7,091 bases of DNA from Thermoplasmatota archaeon (GCA_022848825.1 JAJISH010000268.1:1-7091), one strand, 5' to 3'; shown: positions 1 to 6,249, counted from the stretch's first letter. Translations and numbers: made by a program. Notes: generated by a model from the sequence alone, not told the origin.

Positions 1-108
1 GCTGGTCAGGAGGAATATCAGAAGGAGGATGAGCCACGCTATGTGACCAAAGACACCTATGACGAAGCCCACTCCGAAGGCCGTGGCGGCGCCCTCCTTG
101 TTGAGCAC
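1..108 (-). CDS. Partial small membrane protein downstream of FEN-1
   Basis: An open frame on the minus strand runs off the window edge. After a short polar stretch (LNKEGAATAFG) it encodes a long hydrophobic run (VGFVIGVFGHIAWLILLLIF), a clear membrane segment. The only in-frame start ahead of that segment is the GTG at 108-106, 73 bases after the FEN-1 stop. The frame stays open further upstream, but no ATG, GTG or TTG occurs there. An AAGGAA sits directly against the GTG, too close to be a good Shine-Dalgarno, so the start is uncertain. It shares the strand of FEN-1 and may be cotranscribed with it. I do not recognise a family from about 36 residues. Confidence 0.45.
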   Translation of the reverse strand, partial: MLNKEGAATAFGVGFVIGVFGHIAWLILLLIFLLTS

Positions 109-181
109 TTCCTTGTGGTAGGCCAGGAAGCGCGTTGGCGGTCCCGAACGCCGAAACGAAAACCTCCGCGTGGGGACGGTC

Positions 182-1192
182 TCAGAACCACTGGTCGAGG
201 CTCTTCTGCTTCATCAATGATCTGCCCTCCCCCATCTTGCGGAGGGCCTTTCTCACCCGATCCTCGGAGAAGTCGAATTCGTCCCTGAGATACGCGACTG
301 CCCCGTCCTCATCGGGCTCGGACCACTCCAGGGAGAAGTCCACAGAGACGAGCGGCTCGAGGAAGATCTCCCTGATGCGTTGCACGTTCTCAACGTCGAA
401 CCCCTCCTTCTCGCACACTGTCTCGATGTCGCCGTGCTTCTTGATCATGTGAAGGGCCTTCTTCGGGCCGATGCCTCGGACGCCCTCGTTGAAATCCGTC
501 CCCACCAGCATCGCCATGTCCACGAGCTGCTCCCTCGTGACCTCGAGCGCCTCCAACGCCGAATCGAGAAGGACAAGCTCCGGAATGGCGGGACCGCCCC
601 CCCGTCCACGTCTCCGCCCGGAAACGGTGAGGTTGCGCACGAGTCTGTTCGCGCCAAAGAGGAGCGAGTCGAAGTCCTGGGAGGCCGTCGCCCAGACCTC
701 CCCCTTCCTCGTCATGTCGCTCGCCTGGGCCTCTCCCTCGCCGGGCGCCTGGATGCATGGTATTCCGAGGAGCTCCAAGAGCTCCTTGGACTGGTCCACC
801 ATCTCCTTGTTCAATCGGGAGGACTGAGAGGCCTTGATCCTGGCCTTCTCCGTGTCCCCCGCTGCGAGCGCCTTCTTCCACTCCTTCTCGGCCTCTCTCC
901 TGATGGCGCTCCTTGCGGCGATCGTCTCCGACTTCAGCTTCGGCGGTTCTCCGTCGAAAACATACACGGGCTTGATGCCCATCTGCAGCAGGTTGGCGTT
1001 CCTGTACATGAGCCCCGAGAGATGGGACGTTGTCCTTCCTTTCGAGTCCCTCAAAGGAGTGCCGTCCGGCTGGCGTATTATCGCGAGGAACTGGTAGATC
1101 GCATTGAAAGCGTCGATGGCAACGGTCCTGCCCCCGAGGTCCTCCAGTTTGATCTGCTTCGCGGGTATGATGTCCGCTATGTCGACTCCCAT
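182..1192 (-). CDS. fen: Flap endonuclease 1 (FEN-1), archaeal
   Basis: This is a 336-residue structure-specific 5' nuclease, full length for archaeal FEN-1. It removes 5' flaps during Okazaki-fragment maturation and long-patch base excision repair, acting on DNA with PCNA. Visible features: N-terminal MGVDIADIIP; metal-binding acidic residues at D27 (IDAFN), D80 (FDGEPP), E152 and E154 (GEGEAQAS), D173 and D175 (SQDFDSLLFG) and D233 (GTDFNEG); the helix-hairpin-helix GIGPKKA at 240-246; and a C-terminal PIP box, QKSLDQWF, at 329-336 that fits Q-x-x-hydrophobic-x-x-aromatic-aromatic exactly. The ATG at 1192 gives the canonical Met-Gly-Val start, whose Gly2 is needed in the family active site. 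It lies 32 bases after the coiled-coil gene on the same strand, so probably in one transcript with it and pyrBI. No key residue is missing. Confidence 0.97.
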   Translation of the reverse strand: MGVDIADIIPAKQIKLEDLGGRTVAIDAFNAIYQFLAIIRQPDGTPLRDSKGRTTSHLSGLMYRNANLLQMGIKPVYVFDGEPPKLKSETIAARSAIRREAEKEWKKALAAGDTEKARIKASQSSRLNKEMVDQSKELLELLGIPCIQAPGEGEAQASDMTRKGEVWATASQDFDSLLFGANRLVRNLTVSGRRRGRGGGPAIPELVLLDSALEALEVTREQLVDMAMLVGTDFNEGVRGIGPKKALHMIKKHGDIETVCEKEGFDVENVQRIREIFLEPLVSVDFSLEWSEPDEDGAVAYLRDEFDFSEDRVRKALRKMGEGRSLMKQKSLDQWF

Positions 1193-1224
1193 CGCTTCCG
1201 AATGGGTCGACCGCCTAAAAACAC

Positions 1225-1455
1225 CTAGGGTTGATCCTTCAGCAGGGTCTCTATCCGACCCAGCTGCTCAGTGTTCTTCGTGGCCAGGTCCCTGTGGATC
1301 TTGTGTATCTTGAGCATCTCCTTGGAAAGACTGTTCTGGGCCTTCAGGTTGTCCTTGAGGAATCCGATCTCCCTCTCCATCGCTCTCTGATTCTCGACGA
1401 GTTGGAGAACCATCTCGCTTAATTCCCTTAGTTCCAAATCCTTCTTCGAGTGCAT
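1225..1455 (-). CDS. Small coiled-coil protein, unknown function
   Basis: A 76-residue, highly charged protein with no Pro until the last residue. Leu, Ile, Met and Val are spaced in heptads through most of its length (LELRELSEMVLQLV at the N end, LKDNLKAQ and LGRIETLL further on), so one long dimerising coiled coil is predicted. There is no membrane segment, no Cys and no enzymatic motif. The ATG at 1455 is supported by GGTGAT at 1459-1464 on the minus strand, complementary to the archaeal 16S 3' end. It lies between pyrI (48 bases upstream) and FEN-1 (32 bases downstream), all on one strand. Codon choice (AAG, GAG, CTC) matches its neighbours, which supports real coding. I do not recognise a family. 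A scaffold or partner role is only a guess. Confidence 0.75.
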   Translation of the reverse strand: MHSKKDLELRELSEMVLQLVENQRAMEREIGFLKDNLKAQNSLSKEMLKIHKIHRDLATKNTEQLGRIETLLKDQP

Positions 1456-1458
1456 CTC

Positions 1459-1495
1459 ATCACCCGCCAGGAAATGGTCTTCGCAGATAAAAACC
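1459..1495 (-). promoter_or_regulatory. T-rich element and Shine-Dalgarno between pyrI and the coiled-coil gene
   Basis: On the minus strand GGTTTTTATC (1486-1495) lies 9-18 bases after the pyrI stop, and GGTGAT (1459-1464) lies three bases before the coiled-coil ATG. The T-run could be a weak archaeal terminator for pyrBI, or a TATA box giving the next gene a leader of about 10 bases. The sequence alone does not decide between them. The GGTGAT matches the anti-Shine-Dalgarno and fixes the ATG at 1455. Confidence 0.35.
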
Positions 1496-1503
1496 TTGTC
1501 GGT

Positions 1504-1962
1504 TCAGGTTATGGCGTCCACGATGTTCTCGAGGTCCCTCTCGCAGTAGACGCATCTCAACCGGACCGGGCTCTTGGAGACGACAACGAACTCAGTCTCC
1601 ACGGGCTCCCTGAGATTCGTGATGCAGTTGGGGTTCCCGCATATCAGGATCCCCTTCGCGACCTCGGGGAGCTCCACCTTGTGCTTCTGCTTCACGTTGA
1701 AGTTCTGGATGATGTTTATCGTCGCATTAGGTGCAACAAGGGCAATCTTGTCGACCTCCTTTTCCAAGAGCTCTCTGTCCTCCACCTTGACGATGTCCTT
1801 GAGCGTGCTCTTCTTGCTCGTCACGCGCATCGCCACGCTGACAGTCGAGTCGGAGCTCTCCTCCGTTATTCCGAGTATCTTGAGGACCTTGAGCGCCATT
1901 CCCGCAGGTATGTGGTCGATCACGGTGCCGTTCTTGATCGGCGTGACCCTGAGCTCCCTCAT
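1504..1962 (-). CDS. pyrI: Aspartate carbamoyltransferase regulatory chain
   Basis: A 152-residue PyrI, the normal length. It is the allosteric chain of ATCase, binding CTP/UTP or ATP in its N-terminal domain and holding the catalytic trimers together through a C-terminal zinc domain. The effector-site signature DHIPAG is at 16-21. The zinc ligands are C108 and C113 (CGNPNC) and C137 and C140 (CVYC), the family's four-Cys arrangement; the usual residue after the first Cys is replaced by Gly here. NFNV and LREPVETEF are typical of the family. The start codon overlaps the pyrB stop (ATGA at 1959-1962), indicating coupled translation and a fixed subunit ratio. The CTP-feedback residues can be seen only by motif, so regulation is inferred from the family. 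Confidence 0.97.
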   Translation of the reverse strand: MRELRVTPIKNGTVIDHIPAGMALKVLKILGITEESSDSTVSVAMRVTSKKSTLKDIVKVEDRELLEKEVDKIALVAPNATINIIQNFNVKQKHKVELPEVAKGILICGNPNCITNLREPVETEFVVVSKSPVRLRCVYCERDLENIVDAIT

Positions 1963-2894
1963 TCGACCGCCCCCAGTATGAGCGCGAGAAGGGCCATCCT
2001 CACGGGGACACCGTTGAACGCCTGCTCGAAGTACCTGGCGTGGTGCGTGCCGTCGACGGATGGGTGTATCTCGTTGACCCTCGGCAGAGGGTGCATCACG
2101 ATCAAGTCCTTCTTCGCCTCCTCGAGCAGCCCGACGTCCACCTTGTACAGACCGGCCACTCTCTGGTACTCCTGCGGGTCAGGGAACCTCTCCTTCTGGA
2201 TCCGCGTGACGTAGAGGACATCGACCTTTCCGATCACGTCGTTCAGGTCGCCCGTCAGCTTGGGCCGCACCTTGCCCACCTTCGCATCATCCACGACCTC
2301 CTTGGGCATCTGCAACGTCGGGGGTGCGACGAAGTATAGCTTCGCCCCGAAAAGGGAAAGCGCGTAGGAGAGCGAGTGCGCCGTCCTTCCGTACTTGAGG
2401 TCACCGACGAGGGCGACCTTCTGCCCCTCTATCTTGCCCTTCTCCGTCCATATCGTGAACAGGTCAAGCATAGTCTGCGTCGGATGCTGGCCGGCACCGT
2501 CCCCGCCGTTTATGATGGGCTTCGCGGAGAAATTCGCAGCGAGCCTTGCCGCCCCCATGTGGTGGTGTCTCAGGACGGTCACATCCGCGTAGGACTCGGC
2601 CATCTTTATCGTGTCCGCCAGCGTCTCGCCCTTCTTCAGAGAGCTCGCCTCGGGGTCCGCCATTCCGATGGCCCTGCCGCCAAGCCTGCTCATCGCGCTC
2701 TCGAAGGAGAGGCGGGTCCTAGTGCTGGGCTCGAAGAAGATCGTGGCGAGCACCTTGCCCCTCAGGGACTCGTCCCTCCTTTCGCCCTTTGCCGCGGGGA
2801 CCATCTTCTTCGCGGTCTTCAGAATATGCATGATCTCCTTCACGGAAAAGTCCTTGATGGATAGTATGTCCCTCCCCTCGAACTGCATGCTCAT
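1959..2894 (-). CDS. pyrB: Aspartate carbamoyltransferase catalytic chain
   Basis: A 311-residue PyrB, full length. It condenses carbamoyl phosphate and L-aspartate to N-carbamoyl-L-aspartate, the committed step of pyrimidine synthesis, in the cytoplasm with PyrI. The carbamoyl-phosphate loop FFEPSTRTR ends at residue 61 (S57, T58, R59). The K88 loop (SSLKKGETL) reaches into the neighbouring active site. Other motifs are R109 ([11 protein letters not shown]), H137 ([14 protein letters not shown]), R170 ([11 protein letters not shown]), R231 and Q233 ([10 protein letters not shown]) and H268-P269-L270 ([10 protein letters not shown]). All expected catalytic and substrate residues are present. 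The ATG at 2894 was chosen; an ATG two codons later is possible. A TATA-like box 27 bases before the ATG suggests this gene may also have its own leaderless promoter. Confidence 0.98.
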   Translation of the reverse strand: MSMQFEGRDILSIKDFSVKEIMHILKTAKKMVPAAKGERRDESLRGKVLATIFFEPSTRTRLSFESAMSRLGGRAIGMADPEASSLKKGETLADTIKMAESYADVTVLRHHHMGAARLAANFSAKPIINGGDGAGQHPTQTMLDLFTIWTEKGKIEGQKVALVGDLKYGRTAHSLSYALSLFGAKLYFVAPPTLQMPKEVVDDAKVGKVRPKLTGDLNDVIGKVDVLYVTRIQKERFPDPQEYQRVAGLYKVDVGLLEEAKKDLIVMHPLPRVNEIHPSVDGTHHARYFEQAFNGVPVRMALLALILGAVE

Positions 2895-2917
2895 CCTTGC
2901 TCAGAATGAATCTATGA

Positions 2918-2925
2918 ATAATAAA
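2918..2925 (-). promoter_or_regulatory. Possible internal TATA box for pyrB
   Basis: The minus strand reads TTTATTAT here, in an AT-rich island between two GC-rich genes. Its centre is about 27 bases from the A of the pyrB ATG, which places the predicted transcription start at or next to the start codon (a leaderless mRNA). No strong Shine-Dalgarno precedes pyrB, which fits. Confidence 0.45.
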
Positions 2926-2942
2926 GCTACCGAGGGCAAAGG

Positions 2943-3134
2943 TCACTTCTTCCCGAGAAGAGCGTAGGTCACCCATTCCTTCTTGTCCTTCATGCTCAGC
3001 CACGCTCTTGTCAGGTCTGGGACGTGCTTGGCTCTCTCCACGGCCAAGGATGCTATCGTCTTGGCCGCTATCGCATCCACGTCCACTCCCAGAACGCTCT
3101 TGAGCAGATACTTAACCCTTTCCCTCTTGTCCAT
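2943..3134 (-). CDS. Small basic protein upstream of pyrBI, unknown function
   Basis: A 63-residue, Lys/Arg-rich soluble protein. It has an N-terminal helix (MDKRERVKYLLKSVLGVD), an Ala-rich helix (AIAAKTIASLAVERAK) and a C-terminal part (LTRAWLSMKDKKEWVTYALL). There is no Cys, no membrane segment and no recognisable motif, and I do not know the family. It ends 48 bases before pyrB on the same strand and is the first gene after a strong TATA box, so it may lead the pyrBI transcript. The ATG at 3134 lies about 30 bases from that TATA box and has no Shine-Dalgarno, which fits a leaderless or very short-leadered message. Codon use matches its neighbours. The reading is well supported as a gene but not as to function. 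Confidence 0.75.
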   Translation of the reverse strand: MDKRERVKYLLKSVLGVDVDAIAAKTIASLAVERAKHVPDLTRAWLSMKDKKEWVTYALLGKK

Positions 3135-3160
3135 CTCAATAATAATAGGCCTCGTTCAGG

Positions 3161-3171
3161 TATATAAAAAA
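3161..3171 (-). promoter_or_regulatory. TATA box for the 63-residue gene and pyr cluster
   Basis: On the minus strand TTTTTTATATA matches the archaeal box A consensus TTTATATA. Its centre lies about 30 bases from the ATG at 3134, predicting a leader of only about 0-6 bases. It is the strongest promoter ahead of the pyrBI-FEN-1 cluster. Confidence 0.7.
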
Positions 3172-3178
3172 GGGGGAA

Positions 3179-3206
3179 GGCCCAGGTCCTTTCGGGCCCG
3201 GTCCTT
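3179..3206. repeat. Short imperfect direct repeat upstream of the pyr-cluster promoter
   Basis: GGCCCAGGTCCTT (3179-3191) is repeated as GGCCCGGTCCTT (3195-3206), one base shorter, with a start-to-start spacing of 16. GGCCC (3179-3183) can also pair with GGGCC (3194-3198). It sits just upstream of the TATA box, where a regulator could bind, but no function is shown. Confidence 0.4.
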
Positions 3207-3226
3207 GGGGAGGAGGGGGTGAGCGT

Positions 3227-3263
3227 AAAAAAGGGGGTGGGCAATTCCGGTTTCCCAGAACCG
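3227..3263 (-). terminator. Hairpin plus poly-U terminator after the winged-helix gene
   Basis: On the minus strand CGGTT-CTGGGA-AACCG (3263-3248) forms a 5-bp hairpin just after the stop at 3286. A TTTTTT run (3232-3227) follows 15 bases later. Archaeal RNA polymerase stops at U-runs, so this is the likely end of the 3286-3633 transcript. The hairpin-to-run distance is longer than in a bacterial terminator. Confidence 0.5.
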
Positions 3264-3285
3264 CCCGTGGGTTGTGGAGGAGGGG

Positions 3286-3633
3286 TTATCTTGATAGGAC
3301 GTCGACGGCTTTCCAGTCGCCTCCGAAGTCCTTGGTGACGCCTGAGGCCAGCTGGAACCTGACTCGAAGCCTGCCATTCTCGAAGAAGATGTAGGCGTTC
3401 CTGAGTTGCGAAAGATAGAGACTGATCCGCTTCCCTCTCTGCGTGAGGGCCCTTTCAACACACTTTATCAGTCCGGCTTTCTCCAGCATGTGGATTCTTC
3501 GGTACGTAGCAGCGATTGGAATCCCGTACTCCCTGCTGAGATCAATCGCGCTCTTGGGTTTCTTGAACGTCGCAACAAGGATTCTTGCTGCGTATTCGTC
3601 GGTTATCAGTCGTGATGCTTCCAAAGGATCCAT
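3286..3633 (-). CDS. Winged-helix DNA-binding regulator (ArsR-like fold)
   Basis: A 115-residue probable transcription regulator. The winged helix occupies about residues 5-75: a first helix (ASRLITDEYAARILVATF), a second helix (SAIDLSREYG), the recognition helix (AATYRRIHMLEKAGLI) and a basic wing (ALTQRGKRISLYLS). A C-terminal beta-rich part (YIFFENGRLRVRFQLASG) resembles small archaeal ArsR-type repressors. There is no metal-binding Cys cluster, so a metal sensor is unlikely. The frame is open up to an ATG at 3717, but the ATG at 3633 is chosen because GGAGG (3641-3645) lies seven bases upstream of it and the TATA box is at 3676-3683, between the two candidates. It is followed by a poly-U terminator, so it is probably monocistronic. 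Its target is not visible. Confidence 0.85.
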   Translation of the reverse strand: MDPLEASRLITDEYAARILVATFKKPKSAIDLSREYGIPIAATYRRIHMLEKAGLIKCVERALTQRGKRISLYLSQLRNAYIFFENGRLRVRFQLASGVTKDFGGDWKAVDVLSR

Positions 3634-3640
3634 CTTCTTT

Positions 3641-3645
3641 CCTCC
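3641..3645 (-). promoter_or_regulatory. Shine-Dalgarno deciding the winged-helix start
   Basis: GGAGG on the minus strand lies seven bases before the ATG at 3633. It selects that ATG over the upstream ATG at 3717, which has no such site and lies upstream of the TATA box. Confidence 0.7.
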
Positions 3646-3675
3646 TGACCTCAATATTCCAATCCCCCACGACGG

Positions 3676-3684
3676 TATATATAA
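3676..3684 (-). promoter_or_regulatory. TATA box for the winged-helix gene
   Basis: The minus strand reads TTATATATA followed by CC, a strong archaeal box A. Transcription would begin near 3655, giving a leader of about 20 bases that contains the GGAGG site. Confidence 0.65.
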
Positions 3685-3726
3685 CGCAACGGGACGAGTA
3701 TCATGGCTGATTCTCAATCGTAATAA

Positions 3727-4263
3727 TCAGCCGCCTATTACGTCCGCGTTTCTCTCCAGAAGAGCTAGCTCCTTCGGTTCAAAGGCCCGCGAGTCTATCG
3801 AGACGAGGAACAGGGCCTCCTTCTGCATCACGATCTCGTTCACGTACTCTATGAACTTCAGGATCCTCGGGAAGTCGTTGTTGATCATCAGATACTCGAG
3901 CCCGTCGAGGAGAATGGCTGACTTGCCACCCTTGTCCATGAAGTTGCTAATGAGGTTCGTGAGGCTCCCGAGGTTGTGGGGGTCGACATAGTCCCTGCCG
4001 AGCGTGGTGGAGAGCCATATCACCTTCATCCCATCCCGCCCGCGCTTCCTCGGTATATGGTCCGGATGCCTCCTTGTGATGTAGAGGCCCGCGTAGCCGT
4101 CATCCATCAGCTGGGTGAGGTACTCGAGCGCTCTCTCGTGCCTCCGCTCGTGGAGGAAGTATGAGTGTCCCTCCTTGAGGACTTCCTGCCCTTTGCCCAG
4201 AAATATGTTTCGGAAGAGCTCGTCCGTCGCGTTGTCTATGCTCAACACTAGCAAGGGCAGCAT
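3727..4263 (-). CDS. DUF835 domain protein
   Basis: A 178-residue protein, essentially one DUF835 domain, a family common in Thermococci and Thermoplasmata and usually linked to signalling or regulatory proteins. Recognisable parts are EGHSYFLHERRHERALEYL (31-50), GYAGLYITRRHPDHI (56-70), VIWLSTTLG (81-89), the core SAILLDGLEYLMINNDF (115-131) and the C-terminal VSIDSRAFEPKELALLER (154-171). The DGLEY and KELALLER motifs are the most characteristic. There is no signal peptide or membrane helix, so it is cytoplasmic. It stands alone rather than fused to a sensor or kinase as often seen. The ATG at 4263 was chosen; a TTG two codons earlier is possible. The TATA box at 4303-4312 gives a leader of about 20 bases. 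The biochemical role is unknown. Confidence 0.88.
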   Translation of the reverse strand: MLPLLVLSIDNATDELFRNIFLGKGQEVLKEGHSYFLHERRHERALEYLTQLMDDGYAGLYITRRHPDHIPRKRGRDGMKVIWLSTTLGRDYVDPHNLGSLTNLISNFMDKGGKSAILLDGLEYLMINNDFPRILKFIEYVNEIVMQKEALFLVSIDSRAFEPKELALLERNADVIGG

Positions 4264-4302
4264 TCCCAATCAATCCTCGCTTCTTGGATTACCTCTCATG
4301 GG

Positions 4303-4312
4303 TTCTTATACA
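4303..4312 (-). promoter_or_regulatory. TATA box for the DUF835 gene
   Basis: The minus strand reads TGTATAAGAA, with its centre about 45 bases before the ATG at 4263. It lies in the divergent region shared with the TPR gene, about 75 bases from that gene's TATA-like box. Confidence 0.5.
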
Positions 4313-4380
4313 TTCTGCAATCAATATCAGGAATGATACTCTGGTCATGTTCTGGACCCGAGCCGCGAGCATGCGAAAAC

Positions 4381-4388
4381 ACTAAATC
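4381..4388 (+). promoter_or_regulatory. TATA-like box for the winged-helix/TPR gene
   Basis: ACTAAATC, preceded by the A-rich GCGAAAAC, is centred about 26 bases before the ATG at 4411. This predicts a leaderless mRNA and supports that ATG over the in-frame ATG at 4333, which lies upstream of the box. Confidence 0.45.
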
Positions 4389-4410
4389 AAAGGCGACTGA
4401 TACGACCCTT

Positions 4411-5748
4411 ATGATGCTCACCGCCTTGGAGAAGCCGACGGGCACCTTGAGAATCCTCGCGTACGTCCATCAGAACGAACGCGGGACTATCTCTGACTTC
4501 TACAGAAAGGTCGGGATAAACCAGGAATCCGCCTATTCCGCCCTGAGGAATCTCCTGCAGCTGGGCCTGATCTACGAGAAGGAGGAGGGCAAGTTCCCCT
4601 TCAGGAAGTTCTACTTGCTCACAAGCAAGGGGGAGCAGATCGCGGAGAAGCTGTCGTCCATAGAGGAAACGCTGACCGACACGGTGTACGGCTACTATCA
4701 CAGGCTCGAGGAGCTGGAGGCAGCGCCTGAGGCTCCCGAGAACCTTGCTGCCAGGCTCGAGATGATGCTCAAGATCCAGGATGTCTGCTTCGCGACCGGT
4801 GAGTGGGATTCCTGCATGGAGTACTGCGGGAAGTCGCTGGACCTCGCGCAGAGGTTGGATGACAAAGCCGCGCAGCTGAAGATCTTCAGAGATGTTGGGT
4901 GGATACACGAGAGGAGAAACGACTGGGACGCGGCCCGGAAGAACTTCGAGAGCGGTCTTGGGTTGGCGAGGGAGACGGGCGATTTGTCCGCCATGGCCAG
5001 CATTTTCTACGACCTGGGGGCCATCCACGAGAGGAATGGGGAGTACCGCCGAGCATTGGAGTTCTTTGACAAGTCAAGGCAGGCATCACAAGACGCCAAG
5101 AATGACTGGAATCTGGCAAGAGCTCTCTACGCCTTCGGGCGCGTGGAGGCTCAGAGAGGGAACTACAAGAAGTCCATTGGGTACATGGAGAAGTCCATCG
5201 GGATGCTCGAGAAGATCGGTGACCTGAGCGAGCTGGCCAAGGTCTGCACCGGAATGGGGGCCACGTGGTTCTACCTGGACGACATGGACAAGACGATAGA
5301 GTACCACGAGAAGTGCATACGGACCGCCGAGAAGCTGGGGGATGCGACGGGGATCGGATATGGCCTGTCCAACGCGGCCGAGGCCTACGCGCTGAAAGGC
5401 GACACGAAGAAGGCTTTTGAGTACCTTGAGAGGGCGCTCCTCATATTCGAGAAGCTCAACGAGAGGATGATGATCTCATCCGTGTACTCCCACTACGGTC
5501 AGACCCATCGACTCAGAGAGGAATGGAAGGAGTCCGAGGAGTACTTCAGCAAGAGCATCGCCCTGCTGGAAGAGCTCAATCTGCCCTACAACATGGCCGA
5601 TGCCCACTACAAGTTCGGCGTCATGTACAAGGAGAAGGGTGAGCGGGACAACGCCGTGGAACACCTCTCCAAGGCCCACGAGATCTTCGAGAAGATCGGA
5701 AACAAGAGCATGATGGGGAAGGTGGCCGGTCTGCGAAAGGACCTCTAG
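4411..5748 (+). CDS. Winged-helix/TPR repeat protein
   Basis: A 445-residue cytoplasmic protein. Residues 5-90 form a winged helix-turn-helix (GTLRILAYVHQNERGTISDF, recognition helix around SAYSALRNLLQLGLI, then a wing and TSKGEQIAEKL), resembling PadR/MarR-like domains. A linker rich in Glu, Ala and Pro follows. Residues from about 114 to 430 hold eight TPR-like repeats in near-exact 40-residue register: G190, G270, G310 and G430, plus N350 and N390, fall at the same repeat position. Typical helices are GWIHERRNDWDAARKNFESG and GAIHERNGEYRRALEFFDKS. Such 40-residue TPRs (MalT/LGN type) bind peptides or other proteins. The arrangement suggests a DNA-binding regulator controlled by a TPR-bound partner. 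The frame opens at 4333, but the residues before 4411 do not look like protein and precede the TATA-like box. No enzymatic domain is present. Confidence 0.88.
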   Translation: MMLTALEKPTGTLRILAYVHQNERGTISDFYRKVGINQESAYSALRNLLQLGLIYEKEEGKFPFRKFYLLTSKGEQIAEKLSSIEETLTDTVYGYYHRLEELEAAPEAPENLAARLEMMLKIQDVCFATGEWDSCMEYCGKSLDLAQRLDDKAAQLKIFRDVGWIHERRNDWDAARKNFESGLGLARETGDLSAMASIFYDLGAIHERNGEYRRALEFFDKSRQASQDAKNDWNLARALYAFGRVEAQRGNYKKSIGYMEKSIGMLEKIGDLSELAKVCTGMGATWFYLDDMDKTIEYHEKCIRTAEKLGDATGIGYGLSNAAEAYALKGDTKKAFEYLERALLIFEKLNERMMISSVYSHYGQTHRLREEWKESEEYFSKSIALLEELNLPYNMADAHYKFGVMYKEKGERDNAVEHLSKAHEIFEKIGNKSMMGKVAGLRKDL

Positions 5749-5752
5749 CTAG
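5745..5752. other. Palindrome carrying two convergent stop codons
   Basis: CTAGCTAG supplies TAG at 5746-5748 for the plus-strand TPR gene and TAG at 5751-5749 for the minus-strand secreted protein. The genes meet with zero bases between them, so each transcript must end inside the other gene. Confidence 0.9.
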
Positions 5753-6225
5753 ACCAGCGCCGCCGGGAGCCATGCCTGAGGCCAATCCTGGAAGTCCAGC
5801 GGGATAATGGCCTGTACGTACTGAGGCCAGTCCTGATCGCTCAGCTCGATGATGAGCTCGTCCCAATCCTGAGGCCAGTCCTGATAGAAGACGAGCGCAT
5901 AGTTGTCATCCCCAAGCAACGTGTTGTGGGACAAGGGCATCAGAACCTCTTCTTCCTGCGATGCCGTTCGCAACAGACCTCTTGCGGCCTTGGTTCCATC
6001 CGGCATCACAATGACAGGGATGTGTATGACATCCGGGTCCGAAGTCGACAGATCGATCGTGACATAGTTCTCGTGAATGTTCTGGACCACCATGCCGGCG
6101 TTCCCGTTCCCGAAGTTGTCAATGGGGAAGGCCGTCCAGGCCCCGCCGAACGCTGTGGGTTGAAATGCTAGAGCAATCGATAATACAACGAGTGCAGTTG
6201 TCAGCTCCCTCTTCCCCGCCCACAT
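5749..6225 (-). CDS. Secreted protein with QDWPQ repeats, unknown function
   Basis: A 158-residue predicted exported protein. The N terminus has basic residues (MWAGKRELT), a hydrophobic core (TALVVLSIALAF) and a small-residue region (PTAFGGA) around 25-29, a Sec signal-peptide pattern with cleavage near residue 28. The mature part begins with AWTAFPIDNFGNGNAG, then beta-like stretches (NYVTIDLS, VIHIPVIVMPDG). The C-terminal 45 residues contain QDWPQ three times (about 115-119, 131-135 and 146-150), each followed by a hydrophobic strand (LIIEL, AIIPL, LPAAL). There is no C-terminal membrane anchor and no Cys. The ATG at 6225 follows an in-frame GTG directly; the TATA box at 6250-6257 puts transcription start at these codons, so the message is probably leaderless. 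I do not recognise a family; a surface or envelope-associated role is inferred. Confidence 0.75.
   Translation of the reverse strand: MWAGKRELTTALVVLSIALAFQPTAFGGAWTAFPIDNFGNGNAGMVVQNIHENYVTIDLSTSDPDVIHIPVIVMPDGTKAARGLLRTASQEEEVLMPLSHNTLLGDDNYALVFYQDWPQDWDELIIELSDQDWPQYVQAIIPLDFQDWPQAWLPAALV
5776..5883 (-). repeat. Three tandem copies of a 15-base core encoding QDWPQ
   Basis: On the plus strand CTGAGGCCARTCCTG occurs at 5776-5790, 5821-5835 and 5869-5883, at spacings of 45 and 48 bases (15 and 16 codons). The DNA is almost identical between copies (one A/G change), while the sequence between them differs. This suggests recent duplication or strong selection on the core. Confidence 0.85.
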
Positions 6226-6249
6226 CACCTTTTTCTATGTTTGAGGCGG

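Noticed and set aside
380..1228. 282-residue plus-strand frame opposite FEN-1
   Set aside because: It is a shadow of the FEN-1 and flanking frames, caused by GC-rich third positions; it has no family features and FEN-1 is unambiguous.
2943..3134. pyrL-like attenuator leader peptide
   Set aside because: There is no U-rich pause/terminator between the small gene and pyrB, and the encoded protein is an ordinary 63-residue sequence.
3634..3717. N-terminal extension of the winged-helix regulator from the ATG at 3717
   Set aside because: The TATA box (3676-3683) and the GGAGG (3641-3645) both point to the ATG at 3633.
4333..4410. N-terminal extension of the TPR protein from the ATG at 4333
   Set aside because: The residues are atypical and precede the TATA-like box at 4381-4388; the ATG at 4411 has the right distance from it.
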